NCBI GenBank assembly: GCA_910574455.1
Contig: CAJSYZ010000005.1
Span: 7,688,001 to 7,752,000 of the forward strand
Length of the DNA: 64,000 nucleotides
Direction: 5' to 3'
Source of the DNA: Trichaptum fuscoviolaceum
Taxonomy: Eukaryota; Basidiomycota; Agaricomycetes; Hymenochaetales; Trichaptaceae
Within the stretch, counting starts at the first letter, position 1. Each line of letters starts with the position of its first letter. Below are positions 22,948-31,957 of this stretch, one piece after another. The position numbers and the translations under genes are program-made. The notes beneath the pieces were generated by a model that saw only the letters and a list, made by a program, of their open reading frames with translations, searched no databases and was not told where the DNA came from.

Positions 22948-25121
22948 AAATTTCCATCATCATCGTCAAAATCATTGTTGTTGTCATTGGGATCGGGCAT
23001 TTCGTCTAGCATGTTGAACAATGCTTCCTGTTCCTGTCCATTGAGGTCTGTCATCATTTCATGGATCTGGATTGCGCGTTCAGCAATCAAATCGTCCGGG
23101 TCATCGGGTTCTTCGTCAAGTTCCATTGAGTTGATGTTTCGCTTCTTGAATCGTCCATTGTTTCGTCTGAAGTTGTTCTGGAATTTCCTTGGGGATTTTC
23201 CTGAGCTTCGGAACTTCGAGGTGCGTGCGGGACGCGAAGGGCATTTGTTTGCAAAATGTCCTGCCTTCTTGCAGTAGAAACAGAGTCCATCTGCTTGCGC
23301 TTTCTTCTTTTCCTCGGGCGTAAGCTTGTTGAAGTACATTGCGTAGAGCTTGAATGATTCTTCCAAATTTTCTGGCTCCTCGGGTTGGTCTGATTCGGGT
23401 TCAGAATCTATGTCCATTTCGTTGAGTCGTCGTCTGCGAAATTTGTTGAATCGAGGTCGATTATATGAGGATTGTCCATAACGGTTGCGGAGTCGATTGA
23501 ACGGGCGGTTGTCCTGATAGATCTCTTCATATGATTTTCCTATCTTCCTGGCTGCTTCGTAGTATGGTGCCATTATCTTTATTCCATTGTCTGGAACTGG
23601 TATGTCCTTCTGAAGTAGTGCGGTTCGCGTGTGGCGGAGTAATCCATTCTTGAACATGGAAAAGAGTACTGTGAAGTCGGTGATGTTTGCTTCACGTGCG
23701 AGTCGCTGGAAGTTATGAATGTAATCATCAATTTTGTCCGTAGGTGCTTGCTTAAGGCTAGAGAGTTCCTTGAATGCATCGGCGATGTAATCGGTGGATA
23801 TGAAGTGTGACTTGAATTTGTCAACGAATTGTTGCCAAGTCATGACCCATTGTGCATTGTCCTGTTCGTCTTTAACATTCTTTGCAAAGATTGCAGCGGG
23901 TCCTTCGGTGCAAAAGGAGAGTGCAAATCGTATTTTGCGTTGATCGGTTGCATAATCCAAATCGTTAAGTGCCAAGTAGTTTTCAACAAGGCTAAGCCAT
24001 CGGCTAGCTTCGCTTCGTTTGCCGGTAAAGTTAAAAGGTTTGTTTGCTCCGGTGCCTCGTGGTTGATGGTCTGCTTGATCGGCCATTTCGACTATCACTG
24101 GGGTTCCTGGGGGTGTAGGTGATGGTGGGGGTGGGGGTGGCTGTGGAAGGTTTTCCTGATCGGGGTGTTCGTTGTTTTCCAGAAGTTGGGGTACAGGTGA
24201 GCTTCGGTTACTATTGTTGGCGTTAACCGATGTAGATCCTTCGGCTGAGTGTGCAGATCCTTCGGCGGTGTGTGTCGTGTCCTCGGCTTCTGAGTCTTCT
24301 TCTGATTCGTCTGAAGTTTCTGCTTCAGATTCTCGTCTGCGCCTTCTGAGTTCAGCTTCCTCTTTCTCTAGTTGCTCAAGAGTGAGGATAGTTTGTGTCT
24401 CCTGCGAAACATAGTTCTTGGGGAGTGGAGTCCAAGTGGGTATCCAAGTTGTGCCTTCTTCGAATCTGGTGTCAATGCGAAGTCCTTCAAATTGTCCTAC
24501 AAGTTCTTCGTCGTTGTCCTTTGCCTTGCCTTGGGCTTTGGGTTCTGGTTCTTCGGATTCGAGTTTAGAAACAGGTGCAGGTGTTTCAACCTTCGGTTGG
24601 GTGAATGTGAGGAGTGGGGAGGTTTGTTCAGCTTTAGGTGCTGCTGCTGCGGCGTAGGATAAGGAGGGTGATGCTGTCGATCCAGCGGGTGGTGCTTCGG
24701 TTTTAGCTGGTAGTGCTTCTGGTTGAGTAGTGATTAATGGCGAGTGTTGTGAAGGAGCGGGTGATGCAAGTTGAGAAGAAACAACTCTGGGTGAGTTAAG
24801 TCGACTGCCTGTTCTCGATGTTCTTGCAAGTATCTGGTCGATTTCTTCCTGACTGGGTTCGATTCCTGCGTACCAAGTATTAACCTGTTTGTAGTATGTG
24901 GTAGGGTTCTTGATGGTATGCGAGATTGCTCTCCAGGTGTCGTGTCCTGAGTGAAAATGAAGGTAGACTTTTCTTCTGGATTTGTCAAGTCTGTACCAGG
25001 CTCGGTTTACTGGGTCAAATTCAGCGTTTTCTGGGCGGGTAACTCCAACGGGTACTTGTGCTGCTATGGGTACGTATTTTCCTGGGACTGGTGGTCTGTC
25101 TTTTGGCGCCAGTTTAACGAG
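22944..25121 (-). CDS. gag of the 11-kb element with long ATG-less N-terminal open frame
   Basis: The first ATG of the conventional gag is at 24098. The capsid-like part contains SRWLSLVENYLALND and similar blocks, followed by an Arg-rich patch and a CCHC knuckle (CFYCKKAGHFANKC) near 23260. The acidic C-terminus ends DDDDGNF. The same frame is open upstream to 25121, about 341 more codons with no Met. That part has aromatic and charged segments (VNRAWYRLDKSRRKVYLHFH), a Pro/Ala-rich linker and a Glu/Arg-rich coiled coil (LEQLEKEEAELRRRRRE). It is separated from the frame above by in-frame TGA and TAA. Expression of the upstream part would need splicing, readthrough or a non-ATG start. The gag stop overlaps the protease frame. 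Confidence 0.75.
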   Translation of the reverse strand, partial: LVKLAPKDRPPVPGKYVPIAAQVPVGVTRPENAEFDPVNRAWYRLDKSRRKVYLHFHSGHDTWRAISHTIKNPTTYYKQVNTWYAGIEPSQEEIDQILARTSRTGSRLNSPRVVSSQLASPAPSQHSPLITTQPEALPAKTEAPPAGSTASPSLSYAAAAAPKAEQTSPLLTFTQPKVETPAPVSKLESEEPEPKAQGKAKDNDEELVGQFEGLRIDTRFEEGTTWIPTWTPLPKNYVSQETQTILTLEQLEKEEAELRRRRRESEAETSDESEEDSEAEDTTHTAEGSAHSAEGSTSVNANNSNRSSPVPQLLENNEHPDQENLPQPPPPPPSPTPPGTPVIVEMADQADHQPRGTGANKPFNFTGKRSEASRWLSLVENYLALNDLDYATDQRKIRFALSFCTEGPAAIFAKNVKDEQDNAQWVMTWQQFVDKFKSHFISTDYIADAFKELSSLKQAPTDKIDDYIHNFQRLAREANITDFTVLFSMFKNGLLRHTRTALLQKDIPVPDNGIKIMAPYYEAARKIGKSYEEIYQDNRPFNRLRNRYGQSSYNRPRFNKFRRRRLNEMDIDSEPESDQPEEPENLEESFKLYAMYFNKLTPEEKKKAQADGLCFYCKKAGHFANKCPSRPARTSKFRSSGKSPRKFQNNFRRNNGRFKKRNINSMELDEEPDDPDDLIAERAIQIHEMMTDLNGQEQEALFNMLDEMPDPNDNNNDFDDDDGNF
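22947..22953 (-). other. Candidate -1 ribosomal frameshift heptamer AAATTTT
   Basis: Reading GGA AAT TTT TGA in the gag frame, the heptamer A AAT TTT fits the XXXYYYZ rule and lies immediately before the gag stop. A one-base slip back gives TTG ATC AAC, the start of the protease frame. A downstream pseudoknot or stem was not established. Confidence 0.65.
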
Positions 25122-25136
25122 TTACTGAATTTTAAT

Positions 25137-25736
25137 TCAGTTGGTGTCTTCGTTTGCTGGGGGAGTCGGAGTAACGGTTCGGCTTCCTTCTTCGGGTTCA
25201 ACAGGGGGTGGAGTAATGGATCGGATGGATGCTTCGAGCGGTGGGCTGGCAACTCGGGTGGGTGGTTCAGAGTGTAGTAGGTAACAAATACACTTCCGTA
25301 TTTTGGTTGCAACGTCCTGGGGTTGTCCGGGCCAATAAACGATTGATGTGAGGTTCAAGAGGGTTTCTCTTTCGGAGAAATGATCAATGGCGTTGTCAAC
25401 TCTGGTGTGGCAGATTCCAATAAGGCCTTTGCGAAGGTAACAATCGGGAATGTATGGCTTTCCTTCGAACCAAAAGATGCCGTGTCGGTAGATCCAATTA
25501 ATGGGGTCGTGTCGTATAGAGTGTAGACGGAGTTGGAGGTATTGTAGGTCGTATTTGGAGTTCTGTTGGATCGGATGAACTAATGCACTATTGACAAGGT
25601 GCTGATAGTTGTCTTCAATTAGTTGGTCGAAGTTGGGGGTGGGAGCGGGAGCTTGATTCGCCAGATTGATTAATTGGTTGTTGTAATGTATTCCTGAGTC
25701 GTCTTCCTGTCCTTTGGAAAGTTTGTCTGAGGTTTC
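25137..25736 (-). CDS. Leader ORF B of the 11-kb element, integrase-zinc-finger-like
   Basis: This frame is open from 25736 to the TGA at 25137, about 199 codons, starting after a TAG with no initial Met. It overlaps the end of leader ORF A in another frame. Its middle reads GIFWFEGKPYIPD, then LIGICHTRVDNAIDHF, then VYWPGQPQDVATKIRKCIC. That pattern closely resembles the H2C2 zinc finger of Ty3 integrases (aromatic-basic-YVP, H..H, YWPGM, C..C), except that the final pair is CxC rather than CxxC. The rest is Ser/Thr/Pro-rich. A function in the leader, ahead of gag, is not known to me. Confidence 0.5.
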   Translation of the reverse strand, partial: ETSDKLSKGQEDDSGIHYNNQLINLANQAPAPTPNFDQLIEDNYQHLVNSALVHPIQQNSKYDLQYLQLRLHSIRHDPINWIYRHGIFWFEGKPYIPDCYLRKGLIGICHTRVDNAIDHFSERETLLNLTSIVYWPGQPQDVATKIRKCICYLLHSEPPTRVASPPLEASIRSITPPPVEPEEGSRTVTPTPPANEDTN

Positions 25737-26235
25737 CTAAAGTTCTGGAAGGTCCTGGAGCGGGTGTGGGAGTTCGTTCGGACGTTCGAAGTTGAGGGAA
25801 GGGACGTAGGGCTTGTTCTACGCTTGGGGGTGTAGTGATCGGAGGGTTGGAGTGATTCGGAGTCACAGGAGGTAGTAATCTGTTGTGCTCAGATACTTCG
25901 TTCCAATGGTGGGTTGGGTTCTCGAAATCTGTTCCTTCCTCGGTGGAGTATGCGTAGGTTTCCTGAGTAACGGTGGGTTCTAATCGAGGGGGTACAAGTT
26001 GATCGTAGAGGCTTTCGTTATCTTCTTGTGTTCGATGTTCGTACTCGGAATAGTCCTGTGGGTCTGTCCTGCTTTCGTCAAGTTCAGAGGGGTTATGAGG
26101 GGGTGTGTCGGATTGGTATGAAGTGGGTTGTAAGTCGTAGATGGAGACGGGGTTAAGGATGTTGATCCTTAGTACGCCTGCCAACGGTAGTTCCGTGCGA
26201 TCGGCGAGTAGTATAGTAATCCTCAGGTTGGGCAC
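25615..26235 (-). CDS. Leader ORF A of the 11-kb element (unknown)
   Basis: This is a 206-codon frame from the ATG at 26235, the first long frame after the 5' LTR. The product is acidic and Tyr/Glu-rich in the first half, then Pro/Thr-rich, ending with a basic helical segment (LRQTFQRTGRRLRNTLQQ). No known domain is visible. It overlaps ORF B by about 120 nt in a different frame. A TTTAG acceptor-like site where ORF B begins leaves splicing as one way to join them. Confidence 0.45.
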   Translation of the reverse strand: MPNLRITILLADRTELPLAGVLRINILNPVSIYDLQPTSYQSDTPPHNPSELDESRTDPQDYSEYEHRTQEDNESLYDQLVPPRLEPTVTQETYAYSTEEGTDFENPTHHWNEVSEHNRLLPPVTPNHSNPPITTPPSVEQALRPFPQLRTSERTPTPAPGPSRTLGNLRQTFQRTGRRLRNTLQQPINQSGESSSRSHPQLRPTN

Positions 26236-26814
26236 TTCCTCGGGTTATCAACCCTTTGAGCCACAAGAGTATGCGTGAGTGATATTAACGTCTTCGGATA
26301 CCTTGTCCTTTCTGTCTTCCTAGGTTCGCTGGATAATCTGTTTCGATGTTCACCGTGTATTGCTGTCGTCTACGAGTGAGGGTATGCTTGTCTTCCGGCT
26401 GTTGCAGTTTCTGTGGTGGATGAGACCTTTCCCCTGCTTCCTTCTTCTCTTCAAGTTACGTTGGACGTGGCTAAGCTGCTTGAATGGGTCGCGATCCTCT
26501 GCTTCACGCTATCACCAACCAAACGCGTAACAAGGACCGTAAATTCTGTCGTGAACCTGCTTAATTTCTGCGATTACTTGTCTGTCACTTCCTTCCAAGT
26601 ATAACACTGTATGCTTGGTGTATTCGATCGTACTGTCGTTCGTATTCCTTTCGTTCCTATATGATAGTTAGTAGACAAGGGCCAGTTGTAATACTTAACC
26701 GTCAGTATTCCAGATTGGAATGCGTAGGGTGTACCGATTTATTCTGCTGTAGAATGTGGTAGAGCGTAGAGGGGGGGGGTGGTTCGGAGTTGAGATCGAT
26801 CTCAGATGAGAAAG

Positions 26815-26825
26815 AAGTCAATCCT
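26815..26825 (-). other. Primer-binding site of the 11-kb element, self-priming type
   Basis: On the - strand, three bases after the 5' LTR, AGGATTGACTT is complementary over exactly 11 nt to AAGTCAATCCT inside the LTR (27005 to 26995). That site lies about 35 nt downstream of a TATA box (TATATAAG on -, near 27045-27038). This is the same architecture as in copy 1 at 242-252. Confidence 0.75.
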
Positions 26826-26828
26826 AAT

Positions 26829-27378
26829 TGTTACGTTCACGGCTTCGATGGACTTATCACGGAAATGATAAGTGACCAAAGCGTTGTTGGGTGAAGTAGC
26901 AAGTACAGTATAGAGGGTCCGCTTTGTGAGGGTCTCTATACCGGAAGTCGTGGGTGAACAGAGTCTTTGGTACGTGATTGTAAAAGACTATAGGAGGATT
27001 GACTTAAGTGTCATCCTGGGACGCTATGTACATGGCCTTATATACTACAGAGAACAATAGAGTGGAGCAAGGAATGAAGCTACATCATCGCGGGTCAGAA
27101 GTGGAGTGAGTCCGTCATAGTGGCTCTAATTAATGGAGGATGATGTCAGATCGGAGCATAGGTGGAGTGGAGTGGAGTAGAATGATGTATCATCGGAGTG
27201 GAAGGTCCTGGGGCTCTCGGAGTGAAGGTGGAGCAAGTGGAGCCGTCGGAGTGTGGAGTCAATGATGAAAGAATGATGCAATGTGTGTACGCACATGCAG
27301 GTAGAAAGGGTGAGAGAAAAAGATGAGGGGGAACAGAAAACAATGTGTAAACAAGGGTAAGCAGCTTGATGCGTAACA
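26829..27378 (-). repeat. 5' LTR of the 11-kb element
   Basis: A 550-bp LTR that is near identical to 16390-16939. It contains a TATA box near 27038-27045 and a probable transcript start near 27005 (both for the - strand). Confidence 0.96.
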
Positions 27379-27419
27379 CCCGCCACTGTATTCAAGCTCT
27401 TACTACCACCAACTTGCAG

Positions 27420-27509
27420 TGGCATTCGTTCTCTGAATATGCCGAGGAACAGCCTGCCAGCGAGGTAGAAGTGGCAAAATATAATCTGGTTCAGGATGCC
27501 ATGGTGTAG
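27420..27509 (+). other. Candidate terminal exon split off by the retrotransposon
   Basis: After the acceptor-like AACTTGCAG, 29 codons run open to TAG with Glu/Ala-rich content (SFSEYAEEQPASEVEVAKY). A GTGAGC donor sits at about 16358, just upstream of the 11-kb insertion. If these pair, the retrotransposon lies inside the last intron of the accessory gene at 11980. This is inference from splice motifs only. Confidence 0.35.
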
Positions 27510-27548
27510 CTACTGAGGGACACTGATGCACTGATTTCTACTTATTGT

Positions 27549-27770
27549 CTTAAATTACTTGTGGAAATGAAGTAATTCTGGAACCTCTTACGCACTTACA
27601 TGCTTGAGTACTGCAAATCGACAGACAAAAAAGTCTGCTTATATGATTAAATGATGAATTACTTATGGAATGAACTACTTGAACCCCTTACACACTTATA
27701 CACTTGAGCACTGCAATTCGAATGCCAGAAAAAAACTTCTGATATGCTTGAATGCTGAAGACTGAATGCC
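27549..27770. repeat. Diverged two-unit direct repeat of about 105 bp
   Basis: A unit starting AATTACTTGTGGAAATGAA (about 27553) is followed by a related unit starting AATTACTTATGGAATGAA (about 27656). Both contain CCTTAC/CTTACACACTTA-like and CTTGAG(T/C)ACTGCAA segments. The stretch has no gene and lies near the expected far end of the Plavaka element. Confidence 0.6.
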
Positions 27771-28387
27771 TGAAGAGCTGATTTAAGTCGACGGCACTGA
27801 TTTCAGCAGGCCCCTTCCTGAATAATGAAACCACATGCCTGAAATCAGTAAATCAGTAGAATTTCACTTCCCAGGGCTTCAGTAAATTTCAGACCGTTTA
27901 AGTAACCTTAAGTGAAAAAGAAGATTCCCTGATGCAGGCACGGGTCGTGTTACTTCTTCAAAGTCCTGCCAACAGGGCTCGTAGAACATACGCGGCCGTG
28001 ATGAGCCATTCATCATCATCTGCGGTTCCTTTACAAACCACATCGTACAGCCTCGATTCCTTGTCCTCTAGTTTGGCCAGCTCGCTTTCGCTAAAGGCAT
28101 CGAGCTCGGTTGACTTCTGCCCGCCAGCCTTCTTCAAGCTTTAGTGAACTCGCAGGGATGTCTCTGCTTGCGGTTCGCTATCACAGAGGTGTCGCCTGCG
28201 AACCTGAATTTTTATCTCTGCGAATTGTCGTAGCTACGGGCTGAGTGCAGCGTCATGGTAGGGTTAAACTTCATATTTGGCTGCCATGTACTATCGGGAT
28301 TCATGACGGTGCTTTACTAGCTTCCTGTTGTCCGTAAATTCGTCTGCCTGAAAAGACAGAGGTAGGAGGAGGGGACGGGGATCCTGG
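27771..28387. other. Intergenic, no convincing gene
   Basis: The stretch holds a small inverted motif (TGATTTCAG near 27799 with CTGAAATCA near 27841) and short chance frames. No gene or RNA is supported. Confidence 0.4.
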
Positions 28388-28840
28388 GTGTTCCACATTT
28401 CCTCCGGCGCCGCCGCATACGACACCTTCTACATTGTCTTCGGAATCGTCTTTCTCTGGTTCTGCTGGTTCCGCTTCAGTGGCAGCTCTGCCTTCTCCGC
28501 GAACCTCCGCGCCGTCCAGGCCTGCATTGCAACGAATCCCGCGGCGTCTGTGAGCGGCCTCACCTGGATGCTCTGGGACTGAAGCCTCGGGCGCAAGTAA
28601 AGTGCAGTTGGCTTCCGCTTTGGTTCGATTGCAGGCGTCGTCGCCATCGCCCGCGGCGGTTGCGTACGGCGTGCTTGCGGGTACGATATGCAATTTCGCG
28701 ATGCAGTTCAAGTTCATCTTCGGGTATGACGACTGCCTCGACATCTTCGCGTCGCACGTCATCAGCGGCAACGTCGACCACGTCGCGACCGCGCTCTTCG
28801 CGCAGTTCAACAGTGCAACTGTCATTGCCGGTGGCTAGCT
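28388..28840 (+). pseudogene. Ammonium transporter (Amt/Mep) relic
   Basis: This stretch retains recognisable membrane-protein segments in shifted frames. First come HISSGAAA and a hydrophobic run (VFGIVFLWFCWFRFSGSSAF) with RAVQACIATNPAASVSGLTW. After stops and frame changes come AVAYGVLAGTICNFAMQFKF and YDDCLDIFASHVISGNV, which are the C-terminal helices and conserved DxxxxH region of Amt family channels. The N-terminal half is missing, and in-frame stops (28580 onward) make it non-functional. It is GC-rich compared with the surrounding DNA. Confidence 0.75.
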
Positions 28841-29353
28841 CGATCACCACTGGGTGCGGCTCGGGTACCAGCTGGCCAGCTAATAAACCTCTATCTATCT
28901 GTGCTTCAAACATCTTCGCTTAATTCTGGGTTGACTATTTACCTCCCGTCAGATATTGGCCTATTTGGTAGCGTGCAGCACCTACACGAAGCCAGCATTG
29001 GCCAACTGAATTATCTATCTATTGCCGATGGTCGCTGTATTTCCTACGCGCTATTGGGAAAATGAAAGGGAGAATGGATGATCTTCATTTGAGGGTCTTG
29101 TATCGATATCGCAAATGCTAACATGATCTCTGCGACTCGGAGTCCGTGCCAGTGGGAACATATGGGTCAACCTCATCGGATGCAGATGACGATTAAAGCA
29201 ATCGTGCTCCTCCGGAACTGAGATGTATACATGTCAGCCTTCCAACAACGTCTAGACTGTGGTGCACATACTTGTCAAAGCGGGCAGACGAGTATACGGC
29301 GAGGAGGCAACTCCGTTGCCTGTTTGTCCGCTTTGCTATCGTATTCCTCCGGA

Positions 29354-29450
29354 GTTATAACTTGTTGGCGTACAAGCGGAAGGTGAACGGTAAACTACAT
29401 GGTCACGAGCAAATGAGCAAATCTCCTCACGAGCTGCTTCTCCTATAAAA
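29354..29450 (+). promoter_or_regulatory. Shared DM9-gene upstream element and TATA (copy A)
   Basis: GTTATAACTTGTTGGCGTACAAG and the following CGGAAGGTGAACGGTAAACTA (29354-29398) recur with few changes ahead of copies C, D and E. A TATA-like CCTATAAAA lies at 29442, about 75 bp before the start codon. Confidence 0.6.
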
Positions 29451-29518
29451 AATGCTATGTTTCTTTGTAGGCCTCTCCAACTACAAGGACTTTCACTTCT
29501 ACTTAACCGCAACTCATC

Positions 29519-30348
29519 ATGGACAAGTATATCAAATGGGTGCGCTTTTATACAGACATCCTCGATGGCTCGGACTAATGATGTGATTCTTATCCAGGTT
29601 GAAGTTCTCAAACCCCAACGAAAAAAATATGATCAGAGTCACGAGTGGCATTCCATTAAAGACAAGATTGAAGGCGGGATAAACTTTGACGGTTCTACCG
29701 TCTACATTGGTCGCAATGGTGAGTACTTCTGGTTTGTTCATCTTCCTCCTACCCACCGCCCATGTTCTTTCAGGAACTACTATAAGCAGATGCTATTTTG
29801 ATGCCGGTTATCATGGACCTGCACTTGTCTATGAAGGGAACGGGAGCATGAGCAAAGTAAGTCGTCCTCGTAAAGGGTATATACAATCTAAAGATTGCTA
29901 ATTTATTGCACATCAGACCGACCATTTCGAAGTTTTGACTGGTGATGCAAGCTATTTTAAGTGGGTCCGACATTACGGTCCCTTCAGGGCGTCCCTTATC
30001 CCGGAGTTCCAGGGTATACCAGTCCCGTATGAATCCAAATTACACTTGTTTTTTTAATCAAGAACTGATAATGCATTGGATAATTAGAGCTGTAGGAAAT
30101 GGAAAGCAAGAATATATTGTACGCACGCTTGTTGAGAAGAGAGATGGCTCCAACGCCAAAGCTATCTTTCCCTACTCTATAAACGAAGGCGAACAAGGTA
30201 GGTCATCTGTAGCCATTTGAATTCTTGAAGAGACACTGATAAGCTTTACCACTACACAGTGGAGGTCCAACCCGGTTACGGGAATGGGTCTATTTATGCG
30301 GAAGACAGCAACAAATATGAAGTACTCATATACACTGGGCCTAAGTAG
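29519..30348 (+). CDS. DM9/DUF3421-like two-repeat protein, copy A
   Basis: This is a six-exon gene. Exon 1 (29519-29539) encodes only MDKYIKW, and the intron has a CTAAT branch site and ends at TATCCAG. The next exons carry a first DM9-like repeat (IKDKIEGG, STVYIGRNG, then a strand ending FEVLTGDA). The second repeat starts at a Trp (FKWVRHYGPF), with HWIIRAVGNGK and a final KYEVLIYTGPK. DM9 repeats are beta-rich modules that bind sugars in the few animal cases studied; fungal roles are unknown. No signal peptide is present, so the protein is probably cytosolic. It ends right after the second repeat, without the tail seen in copies C and D. Exon joins were chosen to match C, D and E. Confidence 0.72.
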
Positions 30349-31957
30349 GCCAACGCTTTCCAAGACAGCACGGAAGCTTCCCTCCGCATATAGCGTGGGG
30401 GATTGTGGATCTCGCAACATTAACCGTCTAAGCGTGAGATGAAGTATGTAGTAGTGGATTGACGGAAGTGATATAAATGAAGAAGAATGAAGAAGAGCAA
30501 TGTTAACATTAATTGTGAACTGAATATGTGTAGCTTCATAAGGCTTGTATCCAGGCCAAGTACATTTTTATTCATTATGTGCTTTTGTCTTGCAAGTCAG
30601 TGCTTCACGAGGACACCGAGGTACTTTAACACGGTTGAGACCAACTAGTGAGGCCCTGAACCCAGTTCCGACTTGAACTGAATTTGATTTGATTTGATTT
30701 GATTTATTCCATTATAGTGACTGCAGGCCCTTTAGGGCCTATGGCGCACTTAATGTACTTACTTTATCTACTTGTAAAGGCGCTAAAGGAATTACAATAC
30801 TGGAAGGAAAGAATTGAGTGGATACAGAGAAGTAAGGTAAAGTGTGGATACAGTGGCAGAGGTATGTCGAAGTGCTGGGGGTATCGAGTGTGGCGAGAAT
30901 GTCGCTAGAGAGGGAGGGTGTAAGGAAATATATGATGAGCTAATGGATACAATGGCCGGAGGATGATACAGAGGGTTACGCCCGAAGAGAGAGTAAGAAA
31001 GGCATTGGTGCCCTTTCCAATAATAATGAAGTATATGCATTAGGAAATAGTGGAAGGAGAAGAAGGAAAAGAAACCCAGGAGAGGAGTGTTATGGATCAT
31101 CGTGTGCGCCAGGGAAGAGGTGAGGGAAGCGCCCCGAAGCCTTGAGGAACTGAAGGACAGGTCCAAGTTGAGCCCGCGGCCCTAGCATAGACGCTAAGGT
31201 CAAAGGGCGGTTCCGGAGGGCGGTTCGCAGAGCTCGACGCTGGGGTGCGAGGTTCAAATTCACTTTGGGAATCTATTCTCACGCCGGATAGTATTATACA
31301 GTACGATTCTGTAGGCTCGCAAGCCAGCCGTTAGTGTAGTGTTGTAGTAACGGCTGGTACGACTCAATCAGAAGTGGCCGAGTCACCACAATTTGACCGA
31401 TTTGGAATTGAATATAAAGGGAAGGACCCTACTGTCTGACCGAAAGAGTGGGAGTAAGACAAAATAAGAGTAAAAGTCCCATGCAATTTGCGCCGGTCAT
31501 AGGTCCGACGCGCGCGTCTACGTGCCTCAACGTACCGCGACGTCGTATTTATGTCGTAGTTTATGGCATTATGCAACATTCTACATCGTTGAAGTGCCCA
31601 TTAGGGGAGCGTAATCAAAATACAATATTCATTGATGCTACTCCAGGTGAAAAATGATCATATAGAAAAAAACCTAAGCTCACGAGTAGAGTCAATTTGA
31701 GCACGGTAGCTGCAACTCCGAACAGCTTGAGCACATTGTCACATTACAAGACTCCTTCAAGAGCAAGCACGATACATTACAATATATGTGAGATATCAGC
31801 CAGCTTCTCCCGTACCCAAGCGTCCGCACATACAGGATTTGAATACAAGTTGAACTTCAATAAAAAAAGAATGTCCAGGACTCGGGACTCGGAAACCATC
31901 GGCGGCAACTTAAGAACCCTGTGAAAATCTGCCTTTACTAAGCTGAATAATCAGGCA
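30349..31957. other. Intergenic, no supported gene
   Basis: A short (GATTT)n-like run lies near 30684-30710. A GGTTCAAATTC near 31250 looks like a tRNA B box, but no cloverleaf can be drawn around it. Short frames on both strands look random. Confidence 0.4.

Larger units (their letters stand above)
16390..27378 (-). mobile_element. Complete 10,989-bp Ty3/gypsy element with extra ORFs, TSD CCCGC
   Basis: This full-length LTR retrotransposon on the - strand is flanked by the 5-bp duplication CCCGC (16385-16389 and 27379-27383). The 550-bp LTRs (TGTTACG...CGTAACA) differ at only two positions that I could see, which implies a recent insertion. In - strand order it carries the 5' LTR, PBS, a long leader with two unrecognised frames, gag, protease, RT-RNase H-integrase with a chromodomain, then three further reading frames before the 3' LTR. 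At nearly 11 kb it is roughly twice the length of a simple chromovirus. Pol has two one-base indels near 22400-22460, an in-frame TGA at 20186 and a frame change near 19660, so it is probably not autonomous despite its youth. Confidence 0.95.

Noticed and set aside
28301..28913. Minus-strand frames of 174 and 117 codons over the Amt relic
   Set aside because: The plus strand carries clear transporter segments, so the minus frames are antisense shadows.
30684..30710. (GATTT)n run as a functional element
   Set aside because: A short simple repeat with no associated gene or symmetry.
31180..31275. tRNA-like B box (GGTTCAAATTC)
   Set aside because: No acceptor stem, D arm or anticodon arm can be drawn around it, and the last B-box base does not fit.
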